DNA from: Anaerolineae bacterium | Lineage (GTDB): Bacteria; Chloroflexota; Anaerolineae; Anaerolineales; Villigracilaceae | Direction: 5' to 3' | Assembly (NCBI GenBank): GCA_017303735.1 | Contig: JAFLCF010000167.1 | Coordinates: 1 to 9,697 of the forward strand | DNA: 9,697 nucleotides | Shown: one piece after another, positions 1 through 5,769 of the stretch | How the letters are laid out: each line of letters starts with the position of its first letter | How positions within the stretch are numbered: the first letter of the stretch is position 1 | Made by a program: the position numbers and the translations under genes | The notes under the pieces: generated by a model | Databases searched by the model: none | Seen by the model: only the letters and a program-made list of their open reading frames with translations | What the model was told of the DNA's origin: nothing

Positions 1-753
1 TTGATCACGCGGCGGGATGATCTGCTGCTGGCGTTTGCACAGTGGCGCAGACTGGTGTTGAAGCCGGTCTATTCACGCTTCGCTGCGCGGACCTTGATCT
101 TGCCCTCGTTAAATGAGGCGTTTGCCAAGCTGACGTTTAAGGAGCCGTGGATCGCGCAGGAGTATATTGAGGGACAACAATTTTGCAGTTATTCTGTTTG
201 CCAGAATGGACGGATCACGGCGCATGCGGTGTACCCGACGATCTTTACAGCGGGCGCGGGGGCAACGATCGCTTTTCAGGCGGTGGAACATGCCGCCATT
301 TACGAATGGGTGCAACGGTTTGTGAAGCACTTTAATGTGACCGGGCAAATGGCTTTCGATTTTATTCAGACGCTAGATGGGCAAGTGGTGGCGTTGGAAT
401 GTAACCCACGCGCCACGAGCGGACTGCATTTGCTGACCGAGAACCCGCAATTTGTAGAATCTTTTTTCAACTCAGAAATGTCTTGTGTGAAGCCGCAAGC
501 ACAGACGGCACGCATGTTGGGCACGGCGATGTTGGTGTATGGTCTGCCGATGTCCCTCTGGCAGGGCAGGTTTGGCGCGTGGCTGCAGACTTTTTTGCAC
601 AGCGACGATGTGCTGCTTGATTTCAAAGACCCGCTGCCTGCTTTGCTTCAATTGCGCAGTTTGTTCAAGTATATGAATCTGGGACGAAAGCAGAAGATCT
701 CGGCATTGGAAGCATCCACCTTTGATATTGAGTGGAATGGGGAAGAGTTGTAG
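1..753 (+). CDS. ATP-grasp domain protein, C-terminal part (5' end outside window)
   Basis: This is the C-terminal two thirds or so of an ATP-grasp ligase, a family that joins a carboxylate to an amine or similar nucleophile via an acyl-phosphate. The frame is open from base 1 and no ribosome site is visible, so the TTG at base 1 is probably an internal codon and the gene is cut by the window edge. Counting from base 1, the fold shows the ATP-binding lysine in VLKPVY (K21), the strand-loop QEYIEGQQF (53-61), an acidic metal site in QMAFDF (D120) and the family signature ECNPRATSG (133-141), whose E133 and N135 are the expected Mg2+ ligands. After about residue 160 comes a C-terminal extension I do not recognise. 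The substrate cannot be told. The last codons (GEEL then stop) are echoed in a decayed copy near 1757-1833. Confidence 0.8.
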   Translation: MITRRDDLLLAFAQWRRLVLKPVYSRFAARTLILPSLNEAFAKLTFKEPWIAQEYIEGQQFCSYSVCQNGRITAHAVYPTIFTAGAGATIAFQAVEHAAIYEWVQRFVKHFNVTGQMAFDFIQTLDGQVVALECNPRATSGLHLLTENPQFVESFFNSEMSCVKPQAQTARMLGTAMLVYGLPMSLWQGRFGAWLQTFLHSDDVLLDFKDPLPALLQLRSLFKYMNLGRKQKISALEASTFDIEWNGEEL

Positions 754-754
754 A

Positions 755-784
755 TTGTTGTTTTGCGGCAGGGAGGCGTATAAT
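755..784 (+). promoter_or_regulatory. possible promoter for the TIR gene
   Basis: TTGTTG (755-760) is followed by an 18-base spacer and a perfect TATAAT (779-784), directly after the ATP-grasp stop codon. It would give a leader of about 118 bases before the TIR start. A second TATAAT lies at 847-852 but has no convincing -35 box. Both lie in AT-rich DNA, so a chance match is possible. Confidence 0.3.
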
Positions 785-908
785 ATTCTAGTAACAGGGT
801 ACTTAATGCTCATTAATTACGAACAGGACTAAATTATTGAGCACCTTATAATGAATTAATATTTTAGTGTTGATTGTATACAGCATAAATCCTAGGTGAG
901 GAACAAAA

Positions 909-1718
909 ATGCTTGAAAATCAAATTTTCATCAGTTACTCAACAAAAAACAGCGATGTTGCTATCAAACTATATAATGACCTTCTGCGTGATGGATACCC
1001 AGTTTGGATAGATAAAGCTACAGAAGAAATGAAAGAATGGAAACCTCAAATTGAAGATAATTTAAGGCAGTCAAAGAGGTATGTGGTTTTAATTTCCTCT
1101 CATTCAATTAAGTCTAAATGGGTGCTTCATGAGGGCTCTATGGCGTATGCCCTCAAGCAAATGATGATTCCTTTGAAAATTGAGGAGTTTGAGGAGCTTG
1201 GGGAGTACACTGCAAAGGATTTGCCATTATGGATAGAGGAAATACAATTAATAGATTTCTTAAACCCATTGCTTGATTACGAAAACAAACTTCGGAAGTT
1301 GAAACAGCATTTAGGCGATCCTCTTCCTATACAAAAACATCTTGAGGAAATGATGATTCAGTACAAAACCTCAGGGATTTTGCTTGGCGAAGTAGCGTTG
1401 GACTTAATAGAAAAGCATAAAAATATACTCATTTTTCCTGAGGGTTCAAAAGATCTGATCGAAAAAAGCAAACGCGCATTGGAGAATTACTGGACACGAT
1501 ACGATAATCTTGAAAGGGATTATGAAAATGCAAAAGAGACTATTAGCAGCCTACAAAAAAAGTACGAAAATGTAAAGGTAAGTAACTCAAGTTTAAGTGA
1601 AAGAATCAAGGCTTATCTGGAAGACTCGAAAATTCTGCTCATCATTTTTCTCTCTGTTGCGATTTCTACGATTTGTTATATTTCAGTTACGCTACTTACT
1701 CTTTATTACAGCTATTAA
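909..1718 (+). CDS. membrane-anchored TIR-domain protein
   Basis: A 269-residue protein with an N-terminal TIR domain (about 4-130). Visible TIR features are the first strand FISYS (7-11), the GYPVWID strand (29-35), the helix ending in LRQS (52-55), the LISSHS strand (61-66) and KSKWVLHEG (68-76). In the last, E75 is where bacterial and SARM1-type TIR domains carry the catalytic glutamate of NAD+ cleavage. Residues about 130-195 are a helical linker, about 195-235 look like coiled coil, and 242-266 form one hydrophobic segment (ILLIIFLSVAIS...), so the TIR domain is probably held at the inner face of the membrane. The start is supported by AGGTGAGG about 7 bases upstream of the ATG. Known bacterial TIR proteins act as NADases or signal producers in antiphage defence; that role is an inference here because no partner gene is recognisable. 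Base composition is far more AT-rich than the his genes, suggesting transfer. Confidence 0.88.
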   Translation: MLENQIFISYSTKNSDVAIKLYNDLLRDGYPVWIDKATEEMKEWKPQIEDNLRQSKRYVVLISSHSIKSKWVLHEGSMAYALKQMMIPLKIEEFEELGEYTAKDLPLWIEEIQLIDFLNPLLDYENKLRKLKQHLGDPLPIQKHLEEMMIQYKTSGILLGEVALDLIEKHKNILIFPEGSKDLIEKSKRALENYWTRYDNLERDYENAKETISSLQKKYENVKVSNSSLSERIKAYLEDSKILLIIFLSVAISTICYISVTLLTLYYSY

Positions 1719-1734
1719 TTTTGTGTAAAATTAA
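1715..1734. other. AT-only hairpin at the TIR stop codon
   Basis: TTAATTTT (1715-1722), a four-base loop GTGT, and AAAATTAA (1727-1734) form a perfect 8-base-pair inverted repeat that includes the TIR stop codon. With no G-C pairs and no U-tract of usual length it is a weak terminator candidate at best. Confidence 0.35.
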
Positions 1735-1756
1735 AATGCGAGACTGGCAAAAATAG

Positions 1757-1833
1757 GGAATCATCGCGTTGGAAGCCTCTACCGTTGATATTGAGTGGAG
1801 AGTTTTTTTGTGTGGGGAGTTGTATAATGAGTG
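1757..1833 (+). pseudogene. decayed copy of the ATP-grasp gene 3' end
   Basis: Bases 1766-1799 match 703-736, the end of the ATP-grasp gene, at 30 of 34 positions. In the ATP-grasp frame three of the four differences are silent third-position changes, and the fourth turns Phe into Val (ALEASTFDIEW versus ALEASTVDIEW). The frame is open from just after a TAG at 1754-1756 to a TGA at 1831-1833, with about 12 extra bases before a second match (GGGGAGTTG versus GGGGAAGAGTTG). The pattern fits a remnant of a related coding gene rather than a fresh duplication. Only the tail survives, and it is not expected to make a protein. Confidence 0.55.
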
Positions 1834-1853
1834 AAACGTAGAAAGTCTGATAT

Positions 1854-1868
1854 ACCGAACGATTCGGT
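1854..1868. repeat. short inverted repeat upstream of the PIN gene
   Basis: ACCGAA, loop CGA, TTCGGT: a perfect 6-base-pair palindrome 31 bases before the PIN start codon and 25 bases after a TATAAT at 1823-1828. The position would suit an operator or a small mRNA hairpin, but there is only one copy. Confidence 0.3.
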
Positions 1869-1899
1869 TAAAGCGTAGTTGAGTGCTTAGTCAAATAAT

Positions 1900-2778
1900 A
1901 TGAAAACAGTTATTGATAACATTCAAGAAATGGCAGATGAAATTAACAGAAGGCTCGAAGATTTTCTGTTAAACCATTCGTCACTCTACTTATGGAACAC
2001 CCCAAATAGCGGCGTAATCTCGGCGCATGGAGATTATGCTTTTAAAGAATTACAAGAAGAAGGTAAGCGGGCTCAATCTAAAATTCTTGAAGAATATCGT
2101 CTCTTTAATTCTTTGCTAAAAACATTGCTCAAAGAGCAACCCCAGAAGACATTAAGCGAATTCTCTGAAGCAGAAAAAGTTATACTAAACGCGATAGAGC
2201 ATCAGCATACCTGGAGCAAAACAACTCAAGAAGTGTACAAAGGGGCAAGCAAAGCACTTCAAGAACAATTTGACTTGCTCAAAAACCTATTTGCTCCAGA
2301 AAATGGGAATGTATTTATTTTGCCAGACATGAATGCTTTGCTTTACTTCCCCTTATTGGAAAAATGGGATTTTGCTGATATTCCCAAATTTACAATTATT
2401 ATTACGCCAACAATTCTTTCTGAATTAGATTCTCTAAAAATAAATCATCGGAATGAGACAGTTAGGCAAAAATCTGAAGCGCTTATAAATCAGATTAAGG
2501 AATTTCGCAGAAGAGGCAGATTAAACGATGGCGTGCCTTTAGTTAAAGGGAAATCCAGTATTGCAACAATAGCAGTTGAACCAAAACTTAGCGACTCGCT
2601 AGATTGGTTAGACCCAGAAAATAACGATGACCGCTTTTTAGCCACAATAGTTGAAGTAATGAGGCGACATCCACGTTCAGTTGTATTGGCGATGAGTCGA
2701 GATATTAATTTTCAAAACAAAGCGGAATTTGCTAGAATTCCATTTATTGAACCTCCTGAACCAGTTGATGTTCAATAA
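1900..2778 (+). CDS. PIN-domain protein with helical N-terminal region
   Basis: A 292-residue protein. Residues 1-130 are mostly charged helix with no motif I recognise. Residues about 137-285 form a PIN-type nuclease domain: VFILPDMNALL (138-148, D143), a TPTILSELDSLK segment (169-180, E175), NNDDRF (241-246, D243/D244) and LAMSRDINFQNKA (263-275, D268). These are the four acidic positions of the PIN metal site and resemble the subgroup whose PIN domains sit next to PhoH ATPases, so metal-dependent RNA cleavage is the likely activity. The first motif reads PDMN rather than the usual DTN, but the aspartate and asparagine are kept. No antitoxin-like small ORF lies next to it, so a type II toxin-antitoxin role is not supported. 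The start codon has only a weak ribosome site. The gene is AT-rich like the TIR gene, and its stop lies 5 bases before an attC-like repeat. Confidence 0.8.
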   Translation: MKTVIDNIQEMADEINRRLEDFLLNHSSLYLWNTPNSGVISAHGDYAFKELQEEGKRAQSKILEEYRLFNSLLKTLLKEQPQKTLSEFSEAEKVILNAIEHQHTWSKTTQEVYKGASKALQEQFDLLKNLFAPENGNVFILPDMNALLYFPLLEKWDFADIPKFTIIITPTILSELDSLKINHRNETVRQKSEALINQIKEFRRRGRLNDGVPLVKGKSSIATIAVEPKLSDSLDWLDPENNDDRFLATIVEVMRRHPRSVVLAMSRDINFQNKAEFARIPFIEPPEPVDVQ

Positions 2779-2783
2779 AAATG

Positions 2784-2932
2784 CACCCAACAAAGCGTCC
2801 TGGAAAATCACCGGGATAATGTACCCGGCGCTGGGTACTGCCCGTAGGGCGTGCGCACATCCAAGCAGTTTCCTAGCCAGACGGCTTTGCCAAGTCCGTG
2901 CGGCGGGGCGGGTGTCCCACAGGGCAAGCCGC
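2784..2932 (+). repeat. attC-like structured repeat, copy 1
   Basis: Begins with CACCCAACAAAGCGT five bases after the PIN stop codon. A 12-base block CCAACAAAGCGT (2787-2798) and a 19-base block GACGGCTTTGCCAAGTCCG (2880-2898) are identical in copy 2. The second block folds as GGAC/GTCC and GGC/GCC stems with two unpaired A, the kind of bulged stem attC sites use. Between them lie CCGGG/CCCGG (2811-2828), GTACCC/GGGTAC (2821-2838) and GCCC/GGGC (2840-2850); GCGGC/GCCGC closes at 2900-2932. ACCCAAC fits the RYYYAAC end of attC sites; I find no clear GTTRRRY end. Confidence 0.5.
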
Positions 2933-2974
2933 AAACCTTTGGCTGACTAACAACAGATAAATTGTGAAAATAGA

Positions 2975-3736
2975 ATGAATATGGTTATCTTTTTTGTTGG
3001 GCTTATTATTGGGCTAATAGTTGGTGGATTGGCGCTTGTATTAATCTTTCAGCAAAAAATAAACGTCAAAGAAAAAAAACATCAACGAGAACTAGAAATA
3101 TATGGCAAGAAAAACCAGAAAGCCTTCCAAAACCGCAGTTTTTTAATCAGGTTTTCTGATGAGCAATTGAAAGGTATCAGATTTAGAACTATTAATGAAA
3201 TTTCTGATTTTGTACAAACAACAAAGCTTTTTAATGATTTCGCTAAATTTACAGTTAACTTATTAGAAGAAAGATTTCAATTAAGTCATGTGGCTCTTTT
3301 CTACGTTGACACCGACAGAAAATTTGCAAATATGGTTGCAGGTACTGGCGAAGGTGGAAAAAGAATGGTTGAGCGCGGGCACAAATTTAGTCTATCCCAT
3401 ACTTCTGTTATCGGATTTTGTATTACAAAAAACGCAATTTGCATTGACCAATTTGATTTATCTCTCATGGGAATTTTTTATAGTTGTATTTCTGAGAATG
3501 CACAAGACAACATTATTCCAGATTTCGCATTTTTTGAAGTTCACGGATTTGGGTTTGGTTGTCCAGATTTACCTGAAACATGCCAACGTTTAGCCTTGCC
3601 TTTACGAATTAATGGAAATATCATTGGAGCACTAGATATTCACGTCAATAATAATGATATAGGTCGTGAAGGCATAGAAATACTTTTGCCAATTGCTAAT
3701 CATATTGCAAGCGTTGGAGTAAATTTTGAAAGATAG
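2975..3736 (+). CDS. membrane-anchored GAF-domain protein, no output domain
   Basis: A 253-residue protein starting with one hydrophobic segment (about 4-25), a basic cytoplasmic stretch (26-75) and a single GAF domain (about 80-250). GAF features are the helix KFTVNLLEERF (91-101), strand HVALFYVD (105-112), GHKFSLSHTSVIGFCI (135-150) and the closing RLALPLRINGNIIGALDIHV (205-224), followed by the last helix EILLPIANHIASV. GAF domains bind small ligands and usually drive a kinase, cyclase or regulator; none is fused here, so this is an orphan sensor or adaptor. Residues about 160-198 form an insertion rich in Phe, Gly and Cys with no counterpart I recognise. Start choice is uncertain: ATG codons occur at 2975 and 2981 and neither has a good ribosome site. 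The gene sits alone between two attC-like repeats, like the content of one integron cassette. Confidence 0.75.
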   Translation: MNMVIFFVGLIIGLIVGGLALVLIFQQKINVKEKKHQRELEIYGKKNQKAFQNRSFLIRFSDEQLKGIRFRTINEISDFVQTTKLFNDFAKFTVNLLEERFQLSHVALFYVDTDRKFANMVAGTGEGGKRMVERGHKFSLSHTSVIGFCITKNAICIDQFDLSLMGIFYSCISENAQDNIIPDFAFFEVHGFGFGCPDLPETCQRLALPLRINGNIIGALDIHVNNNDIGREGIEILLPIANHIASVGVNFER

Positions 3737-3753
3737 TTTTCACCCAAAAACGC

Positions 3754-3858
3754 CAGCCAACAAAGCGTGCAGCAACCCTGAGAGATCATCAGGACAGGCT
3801 GTCTTGAAAGTCTGGGGCAAAACCATTTTTCTGGCTGGACGGCTTTGCCAAGTCCGCG
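3754..3858 (+). repeat. attC-like structured repeat, copy 2
   Basis: Starts 17 bases after the GAF stop codon. It shares CCAACAAAGCGT (3757-3768) and GACGGCTTTGCCAAGTCCG (3838-3856) with copy 1, plus the flanking CTGGCTG/CTAGCCA stretch. The middle differs in sequence but again folds: CCTGA/TCAGG (3777-3793) and the palindrome GACAGGCTGTC (3793-3803). Distance between the two shared blocks is 81 bases here against 93 in copy 1. The repeat ends about 30 bases before the GNAT start. Confidence 0.5.
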
Positions 3859-3886
3859 AGAGAGGTTGTTTCATAGGAGAGAAGTC

Positions 3887-4375
3887 TTGCAGACCCATAA
3901 AACACAACAACTTCAAATGATGCCGTTTCAAGCGGATGATACGATCCATATTCGACGTATCCTCGAAAGCATTGGCTGGGATGAACACTACATCCATGCC
4001 TTTGAGCAGGCTGCCATTCAATTCGCCGGGAAGGGACATTCAGCCGTATTTATGGCGCGACTGCAAAATACAGTTACCGGTTTTGTATTTGTCGAATTCC
4101 GCGCTTGGAATCGCCTTGCACAGATTCAAGGGTTGGCAGTCGATTCGGCGTTTCACCGGCATGGCGCTGCCTCTGCACTGGTATCACAAGCAGAGGATTT
4201 TGCCCGCACGTGCGGGGCACGAGGCATGTATGTGGATACGCCAACGACCAACGAAGGTGGGCGACGATTCTATGAGGCGATTGGCTATCAGGTGGGGTAT
4301 GTCATGCCGCGATATTACGAAGAAGAATTGGATGGTATTACCTACCAGAAATTCTTTGATAAAAATGCCGCCTAG
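3887..4375 (+). CDS. GNAT family N-acetyltransferase, TTG start
   Basis: About 162 residues of a GCN5-related acetyltransferase, which moves an acetyl group from acetyl-CoA to an amine. The fold shows a strand TGFVFVEF, the acetyl-CoA motif A region from GLAVDSAFHRHGAASAL (its H-R-H-G-A-A replaces the usual Q/R-x-x-G-x-G/A), and the late motif NEGGRRFYEAIGY typical of GNAT motif B. I prefer the TTG at 3887 because AGGAG (3875-3879) lies 7 bases upstream; the ATG pair at 3917/3920 has no ribosome site, and a TTG at 3845 lies inside the attC-like repeat. Substrate is unknown; the YYEEELDGITYQKFF tail is common in small-molecule acetyltransferases. Composition is closer to the host-like genes than to the AT-rich island before it. 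The his promoter starts 68 bases after its stop. Confidence 0.8.
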   Translation: MQTHKTQQLQMMPFQADDTIHIRRILESIGWDEHYIHAFEQAAIQFAGKGHSAVFMARLQNTVTGFVFVEFRAWNRLAQIQGLAVDSAFHRHGAASALVSQAEDFARTCGARGMYVDTPTTNEGGRRFYEAIGYQVGYVMPRYYEEELDGITYQKFFDKNAA

Positions 4376-4443
4376 CAAACCATCACAGATCGTCACCGAA
4401 GCCACGCATCTGACCGCAATCGCATAATTTTGATTTCTCCCCC

Positions 4444-4472
4444 TTGACTCATTCCCCACCCCGTCATAGAAT
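4444..4472 (+). promoter_or_regulatory. his operon promoter
   Basis: TTGACT (4444-4449), exactly 17 bases, then TAGAAT (4467-4472): five of six consensus bases in each box at ideal spacing. Transcription would begin near 4479-4481, so the ATG at 4483 would sit at or within about four bases of the RNA 5' end. Confidence 0.75.
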
Positions 4473-4482
4473 ACCGCCCAAC

Positions 4483-4572
4483 ATGAACAAGTCCGCGCTC
4501 AAGCACCACCATCATCATATTCAACCCCCGCATGGTCGGGAGGTCTATGTGCGCGTACCTGTGATCGGATAG
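4483..4572 (+). CDS. hisL: histidine operon leader peptide
   Basis: A 29-residue ORF, ATG to TAG, with five consecutive His codons (CAC CAC CAT CAT CAT, 4504-4518) and a sixth at 4531-4533, placed between the his promoter and an intrinsic terminator upstream of hisG. Leader peptides of this type sense charged tRNA-His: a ribosome slowed in the His run changes the folding of the RNA behind it. There is no Shine-Dalgarno sequence upstream, and the predicted transcription start leaves only 2-4 bases before the ATG, so translation is probably leaderless. The peptide starts MNKSALK before the His run and continues IQPPHGREVYVRVPVIG; nothing suggests a function of the product itself. I assign hisL by position and codon content, not by sequence similarity to the enteric peptide. 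Confidence 0.88.
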   Translation: MNKSALKHHHHHIQPPHGREVYVRVPVIG

Positions 4573-4612
4573 CAGATACCCATACTTCACCTCATCAAGC
4601 CCCGACCCTGCG
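4524..4612 (+). promoter_or_regulatory. his attenuator: protector hairpin and antiterminator
   Basis: Protector (1:2): ACCCCCG (4524-4530) pairs with CGGG-A-GGT (4537-4544) with one bulged A, starting six bases after the His run. Antiterminator (2:3): 4529-4540 (CGCATGGTCGGG) pairs with 4601-4612 (CCCGACCCTGCG) at 11 of 12 positions, and GAGGT (4540-4544) can extend it with ACCTC (4589-4593) across a bulge. It captures the terminator's 5' arm and loop. A ribosome stalled on His codons would cover 4524-4530, freeing segment 2 for antitermination; a ribosome at the stop codon (4570) would leave the protector and terminator to form. Confidence 0.8.
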
Positions 4613-4630
4613 TCGGGGCTTTTTGTTTTG
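4597..4630 (+). terminator. intrinsic terminator of the his attenuator
   Basis: AAGCCCCGAC (4597-4606) and GTCGGGGCTT (4612-4621) form a perfect 10-base-pair stem with loop CCTGC, running into a U-tract TTTTTGTTTTG. It lies 24 bases after the leader stop codon and 133 bases before hisG, the place of an attenuator rather than of an operon end. Confidence 0.92.
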
Positions 4631-4637
4631 TATGCAC

Positions 4638-4667
4638 GGTGGTTGAGCGCAAGCAGTCGAAACCACC
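4638..4667. repeat. REP-like palindrome a
   Basis: GGTGGTT (4638-4644) and AACCACC (4661-4667) are a perfect inverted repeat around a 16-base loop. Read on the - strand it begins GGTGGTTTCGA, close to the GGTGGTCTCGA that opens palindrome b, so the two are probably oppositely oriented members of one dispersed family. Confidence 0.6.
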
Positions 4668-4694
4668 AGTTAATGAAAAATACACCATCAACGT

Positions 4695-4737
4695 GGTGGT
4701 CTCGATACGGCGGACTAACACCGCCTACTCGACCACC
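4695..4737. repeat. REP-like palindrome b
   Basis: GGTGGTC (4695-4701) pairs with GACCACC (4731-4737), and GGCGG (4709-4713) with CCGCC (4721-4725), separated by an internal loop and a 7-base apical loop. It lies 25 bases before the hisG start and, in RNA, would form a hairpin in the hisG leader past the attenuator. Confidence 0.6.
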
Positions 4738-4762
4738 GGATTACTTCTAAAAAGGAAAACTA

Positions 4763-5767
4763 ATGACCCAACAACAACCTGCCCTCCGCCTCTCCCTCCC
4801 CTCCAAAGGACGCCTCATGGACGACTCGCTCGACTTCCTCGCCGAATGCGGACTCTCCGTGCAGAAACTCAACCCGCGTCAGTATCAGGCGAAAATGCCT
4901 GCCCTGCCTGAGTTGACCGTCCTCTTTCAACGCCCCAGCGATATTGTGGTCAGCGTCCGCCAGGGCAGTGTGGACTTTGGCATTACGGGTATTGATGTGC
5001 TCGAAGAAAAACGCGGCGACAACGGCGAGATCATCGTCCTGCATGACGAACTCGGCTATGGCGGTTGCACGCTCATGCTCGCCGTCCCCGAAGCATGGGC
5101 GGATGTCATCGACATCCCATCGCTGAAAAAGTATGTGACGAGTCTCAACCGTCCGTTGAGAGTGGCAACCAAATTCCCTGTTCTCACCGAACGTTTCCTC
5201 AAAGCGCAGAACATTCCGCACACGCTCATCGCCGCCGAAGGGACTCTCGAAACCGCGCCCACCATCGGCTATGCCGACATCATCTCCGATCTTGTTTCTT
5301 CTGGGCAAACGCTGCAAGACAATCGTCTGCGTGCATTGCGCGACGGAGTCATCCAAGCCTCACAAGCCGCGCTGATCGCGAATCGCAAAGCATTGCAAAC
5401 GAATCCACAAGCGCTTGAAATGGCGCGTCGCTTGCTCGAGTACATCGAGGCGCACATGCGGGCGAAGGAAAATCTTCTGGTCATTGCGAACATGCGCGGG
5501 CGGAGTCCCGAAGCGATCGCGTCCAAACTTTTCAACGAAACATCCGTCGGCGGTTTGCAGGGTCCTACCATCAGCCCCATCGTCACGCGTGAGTCAAATC
5601 AAGATTGGCACTCGGTCACTGTCGTCGTGTCGCGCAGTCGTCTTCCGCAAGCCATTACTGAACTTCGCAGCGTTGGCGGTAGCGGCATCATCGTCTCACC
5701 CGTCACGTACATCTTCGAAGAAGAACCGCCGCGCTACACCGCCATGCTCGCGGCATTGAAAGGATAA
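4763..5767 (+). CDS. hisG: ATP phosphoribosyltransferase, long form
   Basis: First enzyme of histidine synthesis: joins PRPP to N1 of ATP to give phosphoribosyl-ATP in the cytoplasm. At 334 residues it is the long form, so it should not need HisZ. Visible features are the start [16 protein letters not shown] (8-23), the periplasmic-binding-protein-like core with [12 protein letters not shown] (69-80), the PRPP loop [20 protein letters not shown] (158-177) and a C-terminal ACT-like domain (about 240-330) that in this family binds histidine for feedback inhibition. Start: ATG 4763 with AAAAGGAAAA shortly upstream. It is the first structural gene after the attenuator and ends 2 bases before hisD, so the two are co-transcribed and probably translationally coupled. 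Codon use is strongly C-rich, unlike hisB and hisH. Confidence 0.97.
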   Translation: MTQQQPALRLSLPSKGRLMDDSLDFLAECGLSVQKLNPRQYQAKMPALPELTVLFQRPSDIVVSVRQGSVDFGITGIDVLEEKRGDNGEIIVLHDELGYGGCTLMLAVPEAWADVIDIPSLKKYVTSLNRPLRVATKFPVLTERFLKAQNIPHTLIAAEGTLETAPTIGYADIISDLVSSGQTLQDNRLRALRDGVIQASQAALIANRKALQTNPQALEMARRLLEYIEAHMRAKENLLVIANMRGRSPEAIASKLFNETSVGGLQGPTISPIVTRESNQDWHSVTVVVSRSRLPQAITELRSVGGSGIIVSPVTYIFEEEPPRYTAMLAALKG

Positions 5768-5769
5768 CC

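Noticed and set aside
909..1718. Thoeris-type defence system
   Set aside because: There is no ThsA-like NADase/SLOG partner, and the membrane segment is not typical of ThsB; only the TIR domain is shared.
1900..2778. Type II toxin-antitoxin module with the PIN protein as toxin
   Set aside because: The protein is about twice the length of a VapC toxin and no small antitoxin-like ORF precedes or follows it.
2677..2934. Antisense ORF over the PIN gene end, sharing RTWQSRLARK with an antisense ORF at 3740-4039 (RTWQSRPARK)
   Set aside because: The shared peptide is only the translated 19-base block of the two structured repeats, not a conserved protein.
3845..3886. Longer GNAT start at TTG 3845
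   Set aside because: The added codons translate the attC-like repeat and have no ribosome site; TTG 3887 has AGGAG 7 bases upstream.
754..3886. Insertion sequence or transposon carrying the TIR, PIN and GAF genes
   Set aside because: No transposase, integrase or terminal inverted repeats were seen around the island.
4631..4762. T-box riboswitch upstream of hisG, suggested by GGTGG motifs
   Set aside because: The GGTGG stretches belong to REP-like palindromes downstream of the terminator; there is no specifier loop and no T-box sequence before the terminator, while a His-codon leader explains control.
4639..4911. 90-codon + strand ORF overlapping hisG
   Set aside because: It begins inside REP-like palindrome a, overlaps the hisG start in another frame and resembles no known protein.
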